From Lithospermum erythrorhizon (Eukaryota; Streptophyta; Magnoliopsida; Boraginales; Boraginaceae): a stretch of 64,000 bases of DNA. Positions 47,056-57,390 of this stretch are shown here, piece by piece. The DNA lies in assembly GCA_019722365.1 (NCBI GenBank), contig JADFUC010000388.1:744001-808000 (forward strand), written 5' to 3'. Below the pieces are notes generated by a model that ran no database searches, had not been told where the DNA came from, and saw only the letters and a program-made list of their open reading frames with translations. Numbering within the stretch: the first letter of the stretch is position 1; each line of letters begins with the position of its first letter. Both the position numbers and the translations under genes were made by a program.

Positions 47056-47890
47056 AAACAATAGAACCATTAATACTTTTAATTTGAAGAAGTTTTCCGC
47101 CTCCCAAATTCGAGCTTTTCGGGATCATGATGATGAATAATTAGAGTAAAATTATGAATGTTTAAAAGTGAATTATGAATCATCTAAATATAAAACTATG
47201 ACCTAAAAAGGAAGGAAAATAAAAACAATAAAATCAAAAGGTAAAAATCGAATCGGAGTAAAATTTGAAAACGACAAATTTGGAAGCCTATTGTGCATCT
47301 TTGTAATTATGAGGCGTGTGAACAATGGTGAATTGAGTGAGAGGTTTTTTTTGAAAATGGCAAAAAATCAAAATATCATACAAAACTGGTTAGTGAGATT
47401 ACTCTACATAAAATTAATACTATGGAATACTATCGATTGGTTTCTGAAGACGGACCAGCGAACCTGACTTCATTCTATAATTGTATCCTTAGGGCGAAAT
47501 AATACAAATATGTTACTCGCCTTATATATGATTAAAAAAATATACAAACAATAGAATCATTAACACGATTTTGATTTGAAGAAGAATCTCTCCCGTATAT
47601 ATTTGAACCAGGTTTTTCGGGGATCCATGATGAACAATTAGAGTAAAATTATGATTAAATATTTTACAAATTGAATTATGAATCATCTAAACATAAAACT
47701 TTAATCTAAAAGAAAGTTAAATAAAATAATGAAAAAGGTAAAAAAAACCGAAATTGAGGGAAAAAATGCAAGAAATCGAAAATAATAATGGAGTGAATTA
47801 TGGCGCATGAGTGACCATTTTTTTTTCCCTAAAATTCGAAAATCAACAATTCTACAAAATACTCGATCTGACCGTTAATCAAAATGTAAT
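47056..47890 (+). repeat. Adjacent direct duplication, period about 490
   Basis: Copy 1 (47056-47545) and copy 2 (47546-about 47890) share 'aaacaatagaa-cattaa', 'ttgaagaag', 'caattagagtaaaattatga' (with one change) and 'gaattatgaatcatctaaa-ataaaact', followed by an A-rich tail. Copy 2 is shorter. Confidence 0.75.
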
Positions 47891-48442
47891 CCCAATGGCC
47901 AAGATTTGAGCTCTTTGCCTACTCTAAGCACCAGGCTCTAAGCATCAGAAAAATTAATAGTGCATGTAGTCTCCACCGTCAGCCAATTATTCTCTTGATT
48001 CTCTTAATAAAAACAACACAAATAAGTTGATATTGAATTATAATGTATAATAAATTATAATACATGATAATGTGTTATATATAATACTAGATTATATAAT
48101 ATAATAAATTATAATATATTATAGCGTAAAATAGTATTATAATTGATTATAATGTATTATATAATATACACTATAATATTGTTATACTCACAAATATTTT
48201 GATAAGTAGCAGATTTATAATATGAATTTTGAGTGAGAGAAGTGTTTTTATTTTTGTGTTGAAAAGAGAGAGGAAAAAGATAAAGAAAGAAGAAGCAATG
48301 AAAGATATTGTTATTTAATGATGGGGAAAAAATTACCTTTTCATGTAAAAAATGTGATAGTCTTCAAATAAAAAAGATTGTATCCATTTAGTCAAATATT
48401 GAGGTTGACTCATAGTATTTTGTCAAATTTCTCACCTAACTA

Positions 48443-50600
48443 GTTATACGTTGAAGTTGAAGTAAATGCATGGCAGTAGGTATTATGTGTATTTGATCAT
48501 GACAGGGAAGGCATTTACTAATGCTAATTTTCTTTCTTAGTTATTAAATGCCTTAAGGCATCTAGAAATGTTAGACTACTTCTAAGCTTAAAAAGTTATC
48601 CTTAACATAAATATTTCGTTTGAATGATAATTATTAATTAATTTTTTCACAATATTTTTTATTTTAGAATCCTCTAAATAAATAGAGTTTGTATTTTTTA
48701 TAAAAAAAAAATGAAATTGAGTGATGTTGATGAAAGAAGAGAATGTGAAAAAAAAAAATATATGAATCACATTGTGACGTCGATGAACATTATGAAAAAA
48801 TCGTGTATTAGAAAGAGTGTTAAACTTTGTTTTCTTGGGGATGGTCTAAGGCTTGCCCGGTCCACTTACTCAGTCAACCAACTAATAATAATTGAGTGAC
48901 TACTCAAGGACTCAAGGTCTCTTTAGTGTTTAGTCTTTGCCCCCATAAAAAGATTAGTCAAGGTCGATAACTCGATAAGTATTATTGCTAATTTGCTTCC
49001 ATCATACTATACTAACCAACTTACAAGAAAGAATGGACGAAATCAAGAATTTTATACAGAAAGCAAAAATAAATTAATCTCATTTATTTGTTAAAAAAAT
49101 TAGGGAGAAACTATCCTATTAAACAACCCCTTAATTTCACTATTGGAAGAGAGTACTTGGTAAGAAAGGTCAAAATAGATAGTTGATAGTTTCCTACCGA
49201 GTAGGAAGCACCATGGCTGACTGGAAAGGTTGACTTTCTATTTGGTTTATTCTATTTAAGCAACATAGGCTGCCAATGATTATTTAGTACCATAACTACG
49301 TTGAATCAAACAATTCAACTGTGCATATTAATTACACGTTTAAAACACCACATGAAGCTTCCTACTTGTAGCCACTAGCCATTAAATATGTATTTATATT
49401 ATGTTCCATGCAATAACCACTTTAATCTATCAATAACCAATTGTTATTGTTCAAGAGAAAGAAGTCCCACTTGACTAATATGCTAGTCAAAACTTTTAAG
49501 ATATTACTGTATAATATATGTTAAATACATAATTAATAAAGATCAATAATATTATTCAGATTATAATGATTTATAAACAATTAGATTTGCTACACATGTG
49601 TATTTTTGTTTAACTATTTTAGTTTAATTTATTCAATTAATTAACTGTAATTTGAAAATTTATAATTTTTAGATTTAAATTAACAAAGAACTTTGAGCTT
49701 ATGGTGATTAATTAGCAGTCGTGCTAGATTCGTTATCTCTTATGTCAGAATAAAGTAAGTGCTTAAAATTGAGAACAGATTCTTTCTGCGAACTCATTAT
49801 CTGCCGACTCTTTATGTGCTTGAGTCGAAGGGCGAATGCTTCATGCTAAGTCCGGCGTTGCTTGCCCCAATTTCAACAAAATAAGATAATAAAAATATTC
49901 CAAATGGGTGGACATTGATATTAATTAAATTATATAAAAAAAAAGTATAGTAACAAAGCAGTCGCAAATAAATTCAAATCGTAAAATAGACTATTAGATT
50001 TATACTTATTTACATATATACTAATAATTATATAGCAAATACCGGAGGCAGTTGCCAAATGACTCATGGTATGGCTTGAGCTCGAGATTCGGGTCCTCCT
50101 TCTGAGCCGAGCGAGGATGATATATATTACCAAAAAAGAAAGTGAACCAATAATGATATTTGATGTGAGGAATCAACGAAAGTAGTGATTACTTTATTTA
50201 TAGGAGGAAAAAATGGCTAGTTTATGTGAACTAGACGTCCGGTTAGTCGGCGTCCTTTAATAGCGGCTGCTGCTCGATGGTCGATGTTTAAATAAGATGC
50301 AGTTACTTGGGATTAATGGGTTGCACAAAAGCGGACATCCACTAATGAAGAGGTGGTGGATTTAAGGCTATGTACGGGCGGCCGGTTTAATTAAGCGGAC
50401 ATCATGCGATTAACGAAGGTGTGCGAGCAGTTGAAAGCATGCGAATCCCGTGAAACGTGTCTTGCAGGACGGCAACTTTAAATCTCGGCCCAATCATTTG
50501 TGTAGTAAGTGGTAAATCAACGCGTGAGCCGGCCGAAGCAGTAGCTTGTGGGAATTAACGGTCCACCATATTGACGTCACTTGCCAATTCTGCATCTTCA
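48443..50600. other. Intergenic, AT-rich
   Basis: No gene is recognised. 50180-50600, upstream of CAF1, is noticeably richer in GC and holds the presumed CAF1 promoter. The remainder is AT-rich with no element termini that I can pair. Confidence 0.5.
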
Positions 50601-50622
50601 GTGGTAGTCCCGCGTTCCCTGA

Positions 50623-50632
50623 TAATATATAT
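50623..50632 (+). promoter_or_regulatory. Probable TATA box of CAF1
   Basis: TATATATATG lies 77-86 bases before the start codon, followed by a pyrimidine-rich leader. This spacing gives a leader of about 45-50 bases. Confidence 0.55.
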
Positions 50633-50701
50633 GTGTAGTAAAATATAACCCTTCTTACATCTTCGTTATTACTATTTTTCCAATCTTTTTATTACACTAC
50701 T

Positions 50702-50791
50702 ATGTTCTATGGCGAAGCCTATAAAAATTCGAGAAGTGTGGAATTCGAATTTGATGTTCGAATTACAACTTATCTCCAATGTAATTCGTGA
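50702..50791 (+). other. Overlapping upstream ORF at the CAF1 start
   Basis: An ATG seven bases before the CAF1 start codon opens a 29-codon frame that overlaps the main frame and ends at TGA 50789-50791. If the leader includes it, scanning ribosomes meet it first. A regulatory role is inference only. Confidence 0.6.
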
Positions 50792-51530
50792 TTTCTCTTA
50801 TATTTCCATGGATACTGAATTTCCAGGGGTTATTTTCAAGGCTGATTTCAAGCAAAATAAATTCAAGAATCCCAATTATTTGGATGATCACTATAAGCTA
50901 TTGAAGGCAAACGTCGACTCATTGAATTTGATTCAACTTGGGTTGACTTTATCTGATGTCGATGGAAATCTTCCTGATTTTGGTGGTTCTGAGAGGTTTA
51001 TTTGGCAATTTAATTTCTGTGATTTTGATCCAGCTCATGATCCTCACGCGCCTGATTCGATCGAGTTGCTTGCTCGACAAGGGATTGACTTCGACCTGAA
51101 CCGAATATATGGGGTTGACTCGAGAGCGTTTGCGTATTTCATGCTGGCATCCGGGGTTGTTTGTAATAAATCGGTCACGTGGGTCACGTTTCACAGCGCG
51201 TATGATTTCGCCTACTTGGTCAAAATTCTCACGCGCCGCCCCTTGCCTGGCAGCGTGCGGGATTTCTTGGCGGTGACGCGGTGGTTCTTCGGGGACAATG
51301 TGTATGATCTGAAGCATCTGTTGAGGTTTGTTGAGGGTGGTGGGTTGTACGGGGGACTCGAGAGGGTGGCGGCGACGGTGGATGTGCGACGGGAGGCGGG
51401 GAAGAGCCACCAGGCTGGCTCCGATAGTTTGCTGACGTGGCAGGCTTTTCAGAAGATTAGGGACTTATATTTCTTGAAGGGTGGAGCTGCTAAACATGCT
51501 GGTGTCTTGTTTGGATTAGAGGTCTCTTAG
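50709..51530 (+). CDS. CAF1: CAF1 (POP2-type) mRNA deadenylase, catalytic subunit of CCR4-NOT
   Basis: A 273-residue intronless protein that removes poly(A) tails as part of the CCR4-NOT complex in the cytoplasm; in plants CAF1 genes are often stress-induced. Family length is about 270-280. All DEDDh exonuclease residues are visible: D35 and E37 in MDTEFPG, D166 in SAYDFAYL, D239 in QAGSDSLLT and H234 in KSHQAG. Other signatures are [11 protein letters not shown] (residues 73-83), WQFNFCDFD (99-107), RWFFGDNVYDLKHLL (191-205) and C-terminal KHAGVLFGLEVS. The start is chosen by the family N-terminus (KIREVW) rather than the upstream out-of-frame ATG. GC content rises sharply in the last third (about 51180-51400), typical of this family. 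A pseudogene copy lies inverted at 25826-27146. Confidence 0.96.
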   Translation: MAKPIKIREVWNSNLMFELQLISNVIRDFSYISMDTEFPGVIFKADFKQNKFKNPNYLDDHYKLLKANVDSLNLIQLGLTLSDVDGNLPDFGGSERFIWQFNFCDFDPAHDPHAPDSIELLARQGIDFDLNRIYGVDSRAFAYFMLASGVVCNKSVTWVTFHSAYDFAYLVKILTRRPLPGSVRDFLAVTRWFFGDNVYDLKHLLRFVEGGGLYGGLERVAATVDVRREAGKSHQAGSDSLLTWQAFQKIRDLYFLKGGAAKHAGVLFGLEVS

Positions 51531-53154
51531 AGATATGATTAGTTGGAGTCGTTGTTTGTAATTAGAAATTTAATTCATTTAGTAAATGATAAAACAATTT
51601 CATTGATTCTTCTTTAGATTTTTTATTTTATTTTTTTAATTATTAAAATTAACAAATATTGTAATTCTAACTTTTAATTAACGCATAATTTTGGTTTGAA
51701 TCGAGATTATCATGTTCAATAAGTAATTAGGATTTGAATCGAATTGAATCATTCAGCGATGTTGTGATAGTCCGGATCCTCCGTCCCAATTGGCGACACG
51801 TCAATAAGAATAGAACACATATATAATTATTAAAAATTAAACTAACTTCTAATTTAAACTTATTCGGTTAATACTAATACGTAAGTAGTGAATAATTATG
51901 TGATATGAATTGAGTGAGGGAGTGTGTCACGTGATCCCATGCGATGGTGTGATGCCTGTGAACAAAGCTACTGTCTATTTGGGAATTCAAATGAATTGTG
52001 AACAAAGCTACTGCCAGTAGTGGTTTCTCGCTTGTTCCAACGTACGCTTGAATAATCGGGTGTTTTGGAAGGTCTAATTACATTCATAAAATTATACTAA
52101 CAGTTGTCTTATTTAACATTGATATTTCAATGTACTTGTTGGTATACTTTTCTTGACTATTATAATCTCGTGCAGCTACTGATAATTTTGTGATCAAAAG
52201 TGTATTATTGTTCAAAAAGATTATTTTGGTCAATATTATAGAGTATTTTCTAATCAGTTATGATTTTTTGTGTATGACACATGGTAGTGACTTGTCCATT
52301 CAGCTTTCATGAAAGATGTAGTTTTACTTTGAGACATATTCTATTTTATTTATGTGTAGTTGTATTCTAGTTAGGCAATACAATTTATTTGAGCGACATA
52401 TGGTTATGTATTTATCTTTCTTGTCGGCAATTTCTTATAATAAAAAATCACTTATAATTCCCCACTTCCCCTTTCTAAGTTATGCGTTTATTGGCTTGTC
52501 AAGCGAATTTTATTTCTAGTCAGTCTGCTACATTCAGTTAAAAACATGCTGATTTTACGTTATTTGTTTTAAAGTTAAAAGTACATCTCACGTAACATGA
52601 TTTTAACGGAATGTCACACAAAGTATAATAAAGGATCCGGACTAATAATCTACCCACTATTTATCGGCTTTGCATATTATGTTATAATTTTATGCGACAC
52701 TCTATGCTACACTTTGTGTTGTCGATTTTAATGGCAATACATTCTGTCATTGTTTTTTATCGATATCTATTATTATATCCCCAATTAATGATTATCGTTT
52801 ATGTTTCGGGACAAATATTTCAGTATTAATGATTTCGACTATTAAAAAATAAAAATAATTTTTTTATCCCGGAACACAAAATTGATACTGAAATTATAGT
52901 TGAAGAGTTAGAATTAATTAGCATAACATGCTTGGAAGATAATCTACTCTATTACGAAAGTGTAACAGAGAATCCGAGTGCTATTTATCACCTCTACAAA
53001 TTTGTTTTCAAATACAACCTTGCTATTTATTTCATAATACTAACTAAAGTCAACATAAATCAACCCTAAAATCAATTTAGGGCACCAATCAACCTAAAAC
53101 CCCCAAATCAATTTGGTGGCGCCGCCTCTCTCCACCCTTTTCAACCACCGTGAA
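51531..53154. other. 3'UTR of CAF1 and intergenic
   Basis: The first about 100 bases are the CAF1 3' end and resemble the pseudogene flank. Beyond that the sequence is AT-rich with no recognised gene or transposon. The NSRP1-like leader begins near 53050-53100. Confidence 0.5.
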
Positions 53155-53157
53155 ATT

Positions 53158-53218
53158 GATTATTTTTATTCAAATTGATTTTATATAATAAAATAAAATC
53201 AAATTGAATAATAAAAAT
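53158..53218 (+). repeat. Long hairpin immediately before the NSRP1-like start codon
   Basis: 'ttcaaattgattttat' (53169-53184) and 'ataaaatcaaattgaa' (53193-53208) are inverted repeats (15 of 16) around an 8-base loop. Beyond a 3-base bulge, 'tatttttatt' before and 'aataaaaata' after extend the stem to about 26 pairs. The stem ends directly before the ATG at 53220. Confidence 0.8.
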
Positions 53219-53219
53219 A

Positions 53220-56200
53220 ATGGATAAAAGATATGGTTTACAGCTTAGGGTTAAACCAACTCAGCAGAAGAAACCCCCAACAAGGCCACCAATTGCTGCC
53301 ACGTCAGCTTTTCGAGACGACGATGATGATGATGTGGAAAGGGAGATTTCTAGGCAAGCTTATAAGAATAAAACCAATAAAGATGTAAGCTTTATTGATA
53401 CTGGACAATTTGTTTCAAAATGATTGTCCAGTTTTGAAATTTGATTATTTGGGTTTTTCAATTTTGTTGTTTTAGTGTTTTTATTTATGTTGTAGCCTAT
53501 ATTACTAAAAGATTGTTTAGTTTTGAATTTTTATTGTTGGATGTTTGAATAAAGATGGGACCTTTATTTTTCAAAATGATTGTCCAGTTTTGAATTTTAA
53601 TTGCTGGGTTTTTTAATTTTGAGATTTAAGTGTTAATTTTATATATCAAGTAGTGTCTATATATTAATAAAGATGTGAGCTTTATTTTGTATTGGACTAT
53701 TTGTTTCAAATTGATAGTCCAGCTTTGAATTTTGAGTGTTGGAGTTTTAAAATTTGAGCTCAAGTGTTTTTGTGTATGTTGTACTACCTACCTCTATATC
53801 GAAAAGATTATTTAGTTTTGAATTTTGATGATTCGATATTTAAAATTTTGGACTTGAATATTTTTGTATATGTTGCGCAGTGTTTGGTGAAATTATATTG
53901 AAAGATAGTATTTTTATTGTAATTTACTGTCGAGATGATAGCTTTGATTCAAATTAGAGTTATGTGAGTCAATTGAGGTCACAAAGATTGTGAATTTTGA
54001 TTATTGAAAAATCGAACTTGACGAACTTTTAGGGCTGAAGGTAGTATACTATTTGATGAAAACATATCAAATGCTAGCGTTTGCAATGTGTATTACCATT
54101 AGCATGATACTTTTGATTCAAATAAAATTTATGTGTGTCTATTTAAGCTACAAAGTTACTGAAAATCAAACTAGACAATCTTTTTTAAATCGAGGGAGTA
54201 TCATGTTTTGTATGGATTTTCTTTTTCTATTGTTACATTGTTTCAATAAAACAGTTAATATTATCTTGGGGTGTTTTTCTATGAAGGTTGAGGAGCAGCA
54301 TAAGAAGACACTTGAAGAGGATCCAACTGCATTTGATTATGACGGAGTGTATGATGATATGAAGCAGCAAGCAATCATGCCTCGTGCTCAAGAGCGTGAA
54401 GAACGGAAGGTAAATAACAACTTTAATATATAAATTTTATTGTAAATGGCTTATAGTTAAATATTTCTGCACAATTGTTGGGTAAGGAAGGTAAACAATA
54501 ATTTGGTTATGTTAATCAACTGACTGTCAAAATATGAGCCAAATCTTACACTTGAGTTGAGCAGGAGATGTTCTGTTTATGTAATACATTTTAGTCCTGC
54601 TGGAGTTGTGATTGGTTCTAGCCTTTGGGAATGAAGTTGCTCCATATTTGGTTGTTTGTGAGATATTGATGTAATTGAAGCCATTAGATTGTTTAGCTCT
54701 CTGCCTATAATTTGAATGGCGAATGGTAACTGCACGGTGAACCCTAAAAAGTGGCGGCATGCCGCTGCAGTTTTTGTAATCCATGATTTATTATTAAATA
54801 ATAATAATAGCTTATCAAATGAAAAATAGAATGATAATTGATCAAATATTCAAAATATATTGTCTAGAAACATGCAAATGATATAATTAATTAATATCAT
54901 CCAATTAATTTAATAATATTATCAAACTAATTTATCATTGATAAACTGAAATTAAACAAATAATAAAAAATTGATAAACTAACATTACATTATTAAAAAA
55001 ACAAAATCAAATAAATATATACAATTATCAAACTGAAAAAATAAAATAAACATATACAATTATACATAATAATCTGAAATTAAACAATAAAAACATAAAC
55101 TAACATTATAATACACAGTAAAAACAAAAATCAAACAAATACAATATCAAAATGAAAAATAAAATAAACATAAACTGAAATTAAAACGACAAAAAGTTAA
55201 AAGTTAAACATGAGTTGAATTAATAATGAAATAAACAGGTATTTCATGAAATTAAAATTAAAAATAAATTAAAAAAGATAAATAAATTAAAAAAGAGTTA
55301 AAGAAGTTATACTTGGTGATTTCCACTGATGCTTGTAGGGTCTGGGGTTTTTATTAGATAATTTTCATTTTAAAAAAATCGATGCTATCATGTTGTTGTA
55401 CTAGCGCCATCACGAATTGACCGCCACAACTTCCTCAGGAGGCGGCCGCCACGCCACAACACATGGCGGCCGCCACAACTTTTGGTAGAAAAGGAATTAA
55501 GGTTAGTTGACATGTCTATATGGCGGCGTATCGATCCTGTGTTAATAAGTTGATAAACTTTTGTTGGGGCATTTTGTTAGTAGTATAATGACAAACATAA
55601 AGGAAGAATTAGGTGATGATATTAATTAACATCCCTTCCTGTTCAATATAACATAAAGTCTGATAATAAGGTAAATGCAATCTATGAGGGGTTGAAGTTA
55701 TGAGATGGATAGCTTTCTTCTTTATAGATTTTAGCTGGGCTTTTGATTACAATGGGGATGTTAAGTGATGCTTTTTCTTTCTAGGCATTGAGCCTTTAGC
55801 ATGTTAATAATAGTATTGATGGTAGAGATTGATACAAGTAGACATAATTACATATTTGTATTCGTTGGTCCGTTGATTTTAAGACATTCTAAGAATATAT
55901 GTTGGGGTACTTGGTAACCTTTCATTTAAAATTTCTTTCAAGTTGCTGTTAACCATCTTGTGTAGGTATACTGTTATCAATTGTGTTCAATCTTAGAGAT
56001 AGTGTGTCAAAGAGAAATCATACCTTTGTCAGGTGCAGTCGGTTAGTGGTTTCCATTTGGCAATAGGTCCATCTCACCATGGTAGAGCGTCATTTGTTCT
56101 AATTGTATGTTGTCTAGTCTAGCCTTCTTCTTCTTGTGATCTGTTTGTCGGTTGTTTCTGTTTCTTAACTTTCGTCAGTTTGATTCATGGGAGTGGTGTA

Positions 56201-57390
56201 TTGGGTTCTTATTGTATAATAATGGATATTATAGAGGATTCGTGATCAGACCCGAGATTATCATCCTGATGCATGATTTATTCTTTGGATTAGCATAAAT
56301 TTTGTTTGTGTTTGTAAATATTTCTCAAATCTTCATAATTAATCAGGCTTCTAATCTTGTACTCCCTTTGTCTCAAAATAGATGATCATTTAGAAAAAAA
56401 TACTTTTTCATAATAGTTGATTGTTTGCATTTTTAATATCATTTTTTATATTTTCAATATAGCTTTTTACAATCTCAATATAACTTTTCACTATTACTTA
56501 ATAAAACATTTTTCATCTAAATGATCATCTATTTTGAGAGTGAGGAAGTAGCATTTTCTTATCCACTGCACGCAAGTAGAGTAGTTTTGTATTTCCGTAA
56601 TTTCTGTTTGATGGGAATTTTTATCTTCATTTACCCTTCTATTCTTCTCTTATTTTCCGTTTCTGGTGTGAGCAACAACTTCTATTGTGCTTCTAATCAA
56701 TCATGTGCTTCTTGCAGTCAAAATACATTCAAACACTAATGGAGAAGGCAAAACTGCGAGAGAGGGAGCGTGAGGTAGTTTATGAAAAAAAACTTGCCAA
56801 AGAGAGAACACAGGAAGATCACCTGTATGCAGATAAAGACAAGTTCGTTACTGGTGCTTATAAAAGAAAACTTGCTGAACAGGCTAAGTGGTTACAAGAA
56901 GAACGCCTTCGTGAATTAAGAGAGGAGAGAGATGATGTAACTCAAAGCTTTCTCTTTCCTTATTATATCTACAGAAACATGAAGTTGCTAAATGCTAACA
57001 CACCATTTTGCTTTTCGTTCCTACTAGGTGACAAAGAAGACAGATATCACTGATTTCTACTTCAGTTTATCAAAAAATGTTGCATTTGGTGGAGGAACAT
57101 CACAGGTTAACAAAAGTGAGAAGCCTAATGTAGAGCCAGAGGTCCAGTCACCTGAAAAGGTTGAAGCATCAAATAAAGAAGATACAAACGTTTCCAGCCC
57201 AATGAGAAGTGATTTCGGATGCTTCCGCTAGTGCCCTGAGAAGAAGTCCGAAGAGGAAGATGTGCATCCTGTTTCTGATATACCTAAACCTGAAGAAGAA
57301 ACTAATGCAACTACAGCAATTGAGCAGCCTAAGCCTAATCATCACAAGAAAAACGAGGATGCCTTAGCTGCAGCAAAGGAACGGTTTTAG
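53220..57390 (+). CDS. NSRP1-like (CCDC55/DUF2040) nuclear speckle splicing regulator, damaged last exon
   Basis: NSRP1 is a nuclear-speckle protein that influences alternative splicing. Four coding exons join in phase 0: 53220-53384, 54287-54409, 56718-56936 and 57028 onward. Exon 1 reads MDKRYGLQLRVKPTQQKK then an acidic run. Exon 2 carries LEEDPTAFDYDGVYDDM, a family hallmark. Exon 3 is a charged coiled coil with KYIQTLMEKAKLREREREVV, DKDKFVTGAYKRKL and EERLRELREERDD. Exon 4 begins VTKKTDITDFYFSLSKNVAFG. The frame meets TAG at 57229-57231, giving 236 residues, but stays open in the same frame for 52 more codons (PEKKSEEEDVHPVSDIPKPE ... AAAKERF) to TAG 57388-57390. Between 57210 and 57240 the +1 frame reads SDASASALRRSP, so a compensating pair of indels probably created the stop. 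Introns are large and contain a MITE. Confidence 0.85.
53376..53860 (+). repeat. Degenerate duplication of the exon 1 donor region within intron 1 (NSRP1-like)
   Basis: The exon 1 end 'aataaagat|gtaagctttatt' at 53376 recurs inside the intron at 53548 ('aataaagatgggaccttta') and 53666 ('aataaagatgtgagcttta'). Each is followed by 'aaatgattgtccagttttga' or a close variant and a 'gggttttt-aattttg' stretch. Spacings are 172 and 118 bases, so the copies have lost or gained internal segments. Confidence 0.8.
54530..55540. other. Intron 2 segment with GC-rich palindromes in AT-rich DNA
   Basis: GCGGCATGCCGC (54754-54765) is a perfect 12-base palindrome. GGCGGCCGCC occurs at 55441-55450 and 55465-55474, each followed by an 'acgccacaac' or 'acaactttt' context. 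The 650 bases between are over 80 percent A+T by eye. The layout suggests a decayed insertion with GC-rich ends, but I cannot define its termini. Confidence 0.45.
56362..56548. mobile_element. Stowaway-type MITE in NSRP1-like intron 2
   Basis: A 187-bp element starts CTCCCTTTGTCTCAAAATAG and ends with its inverse ('ctattttgagagtgaggaag'). The inverted repeat continues through 'atgatcattta' / 'taaatgatcat', about 33 bases per arm, flanked by TA at 56360-56361 and 56549-56550. It encodes nothing and lies 169 bases before the exon 3 acceptor. Confidence 0.93.

Larger units (their letters stand above)
28599..48436. mobile_element. Large Mutator-like element remnant with nested retrotransposons
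   Basis: The left end reads GGAGAGAAATTTGGCAAG and the right end, inverted, GGTGAGAAATTTGACAAAAT. The terminal inverted repeat is about 26 of 29 at its outer part, then decays over roughly 100 bases ('aatctttttgat' / 'caatcttttttatt'). TAACTA lies directly outside both ends (28593-28598 and 48437-48442). Long terminal inverted repeats suggest a Mutator-type element; the expected 9-bp duplication is not clear. Without the nested copia/gypsy block (30899-46000) the element would be about 4.7 kb. No transposase domain was recognised. Its limits are a hypothesis based on the inverted repeats. Confidence 0.45.

Noticed and set aside
28593..48442. TAACTA as a definite target-site duplication of the large element
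   Set aside because: It is only six bases and part of it can equally be read as an extension of the inverted repeat, so it was kept only as supporting evidence.
50949..51410. 153-codon open frame on the minus strand within CAF1
   Set aside because: It is antisense to a well-supported conserved gene. The open frame is a by-product of the GC-rich codon use, and the protein resembles no family.
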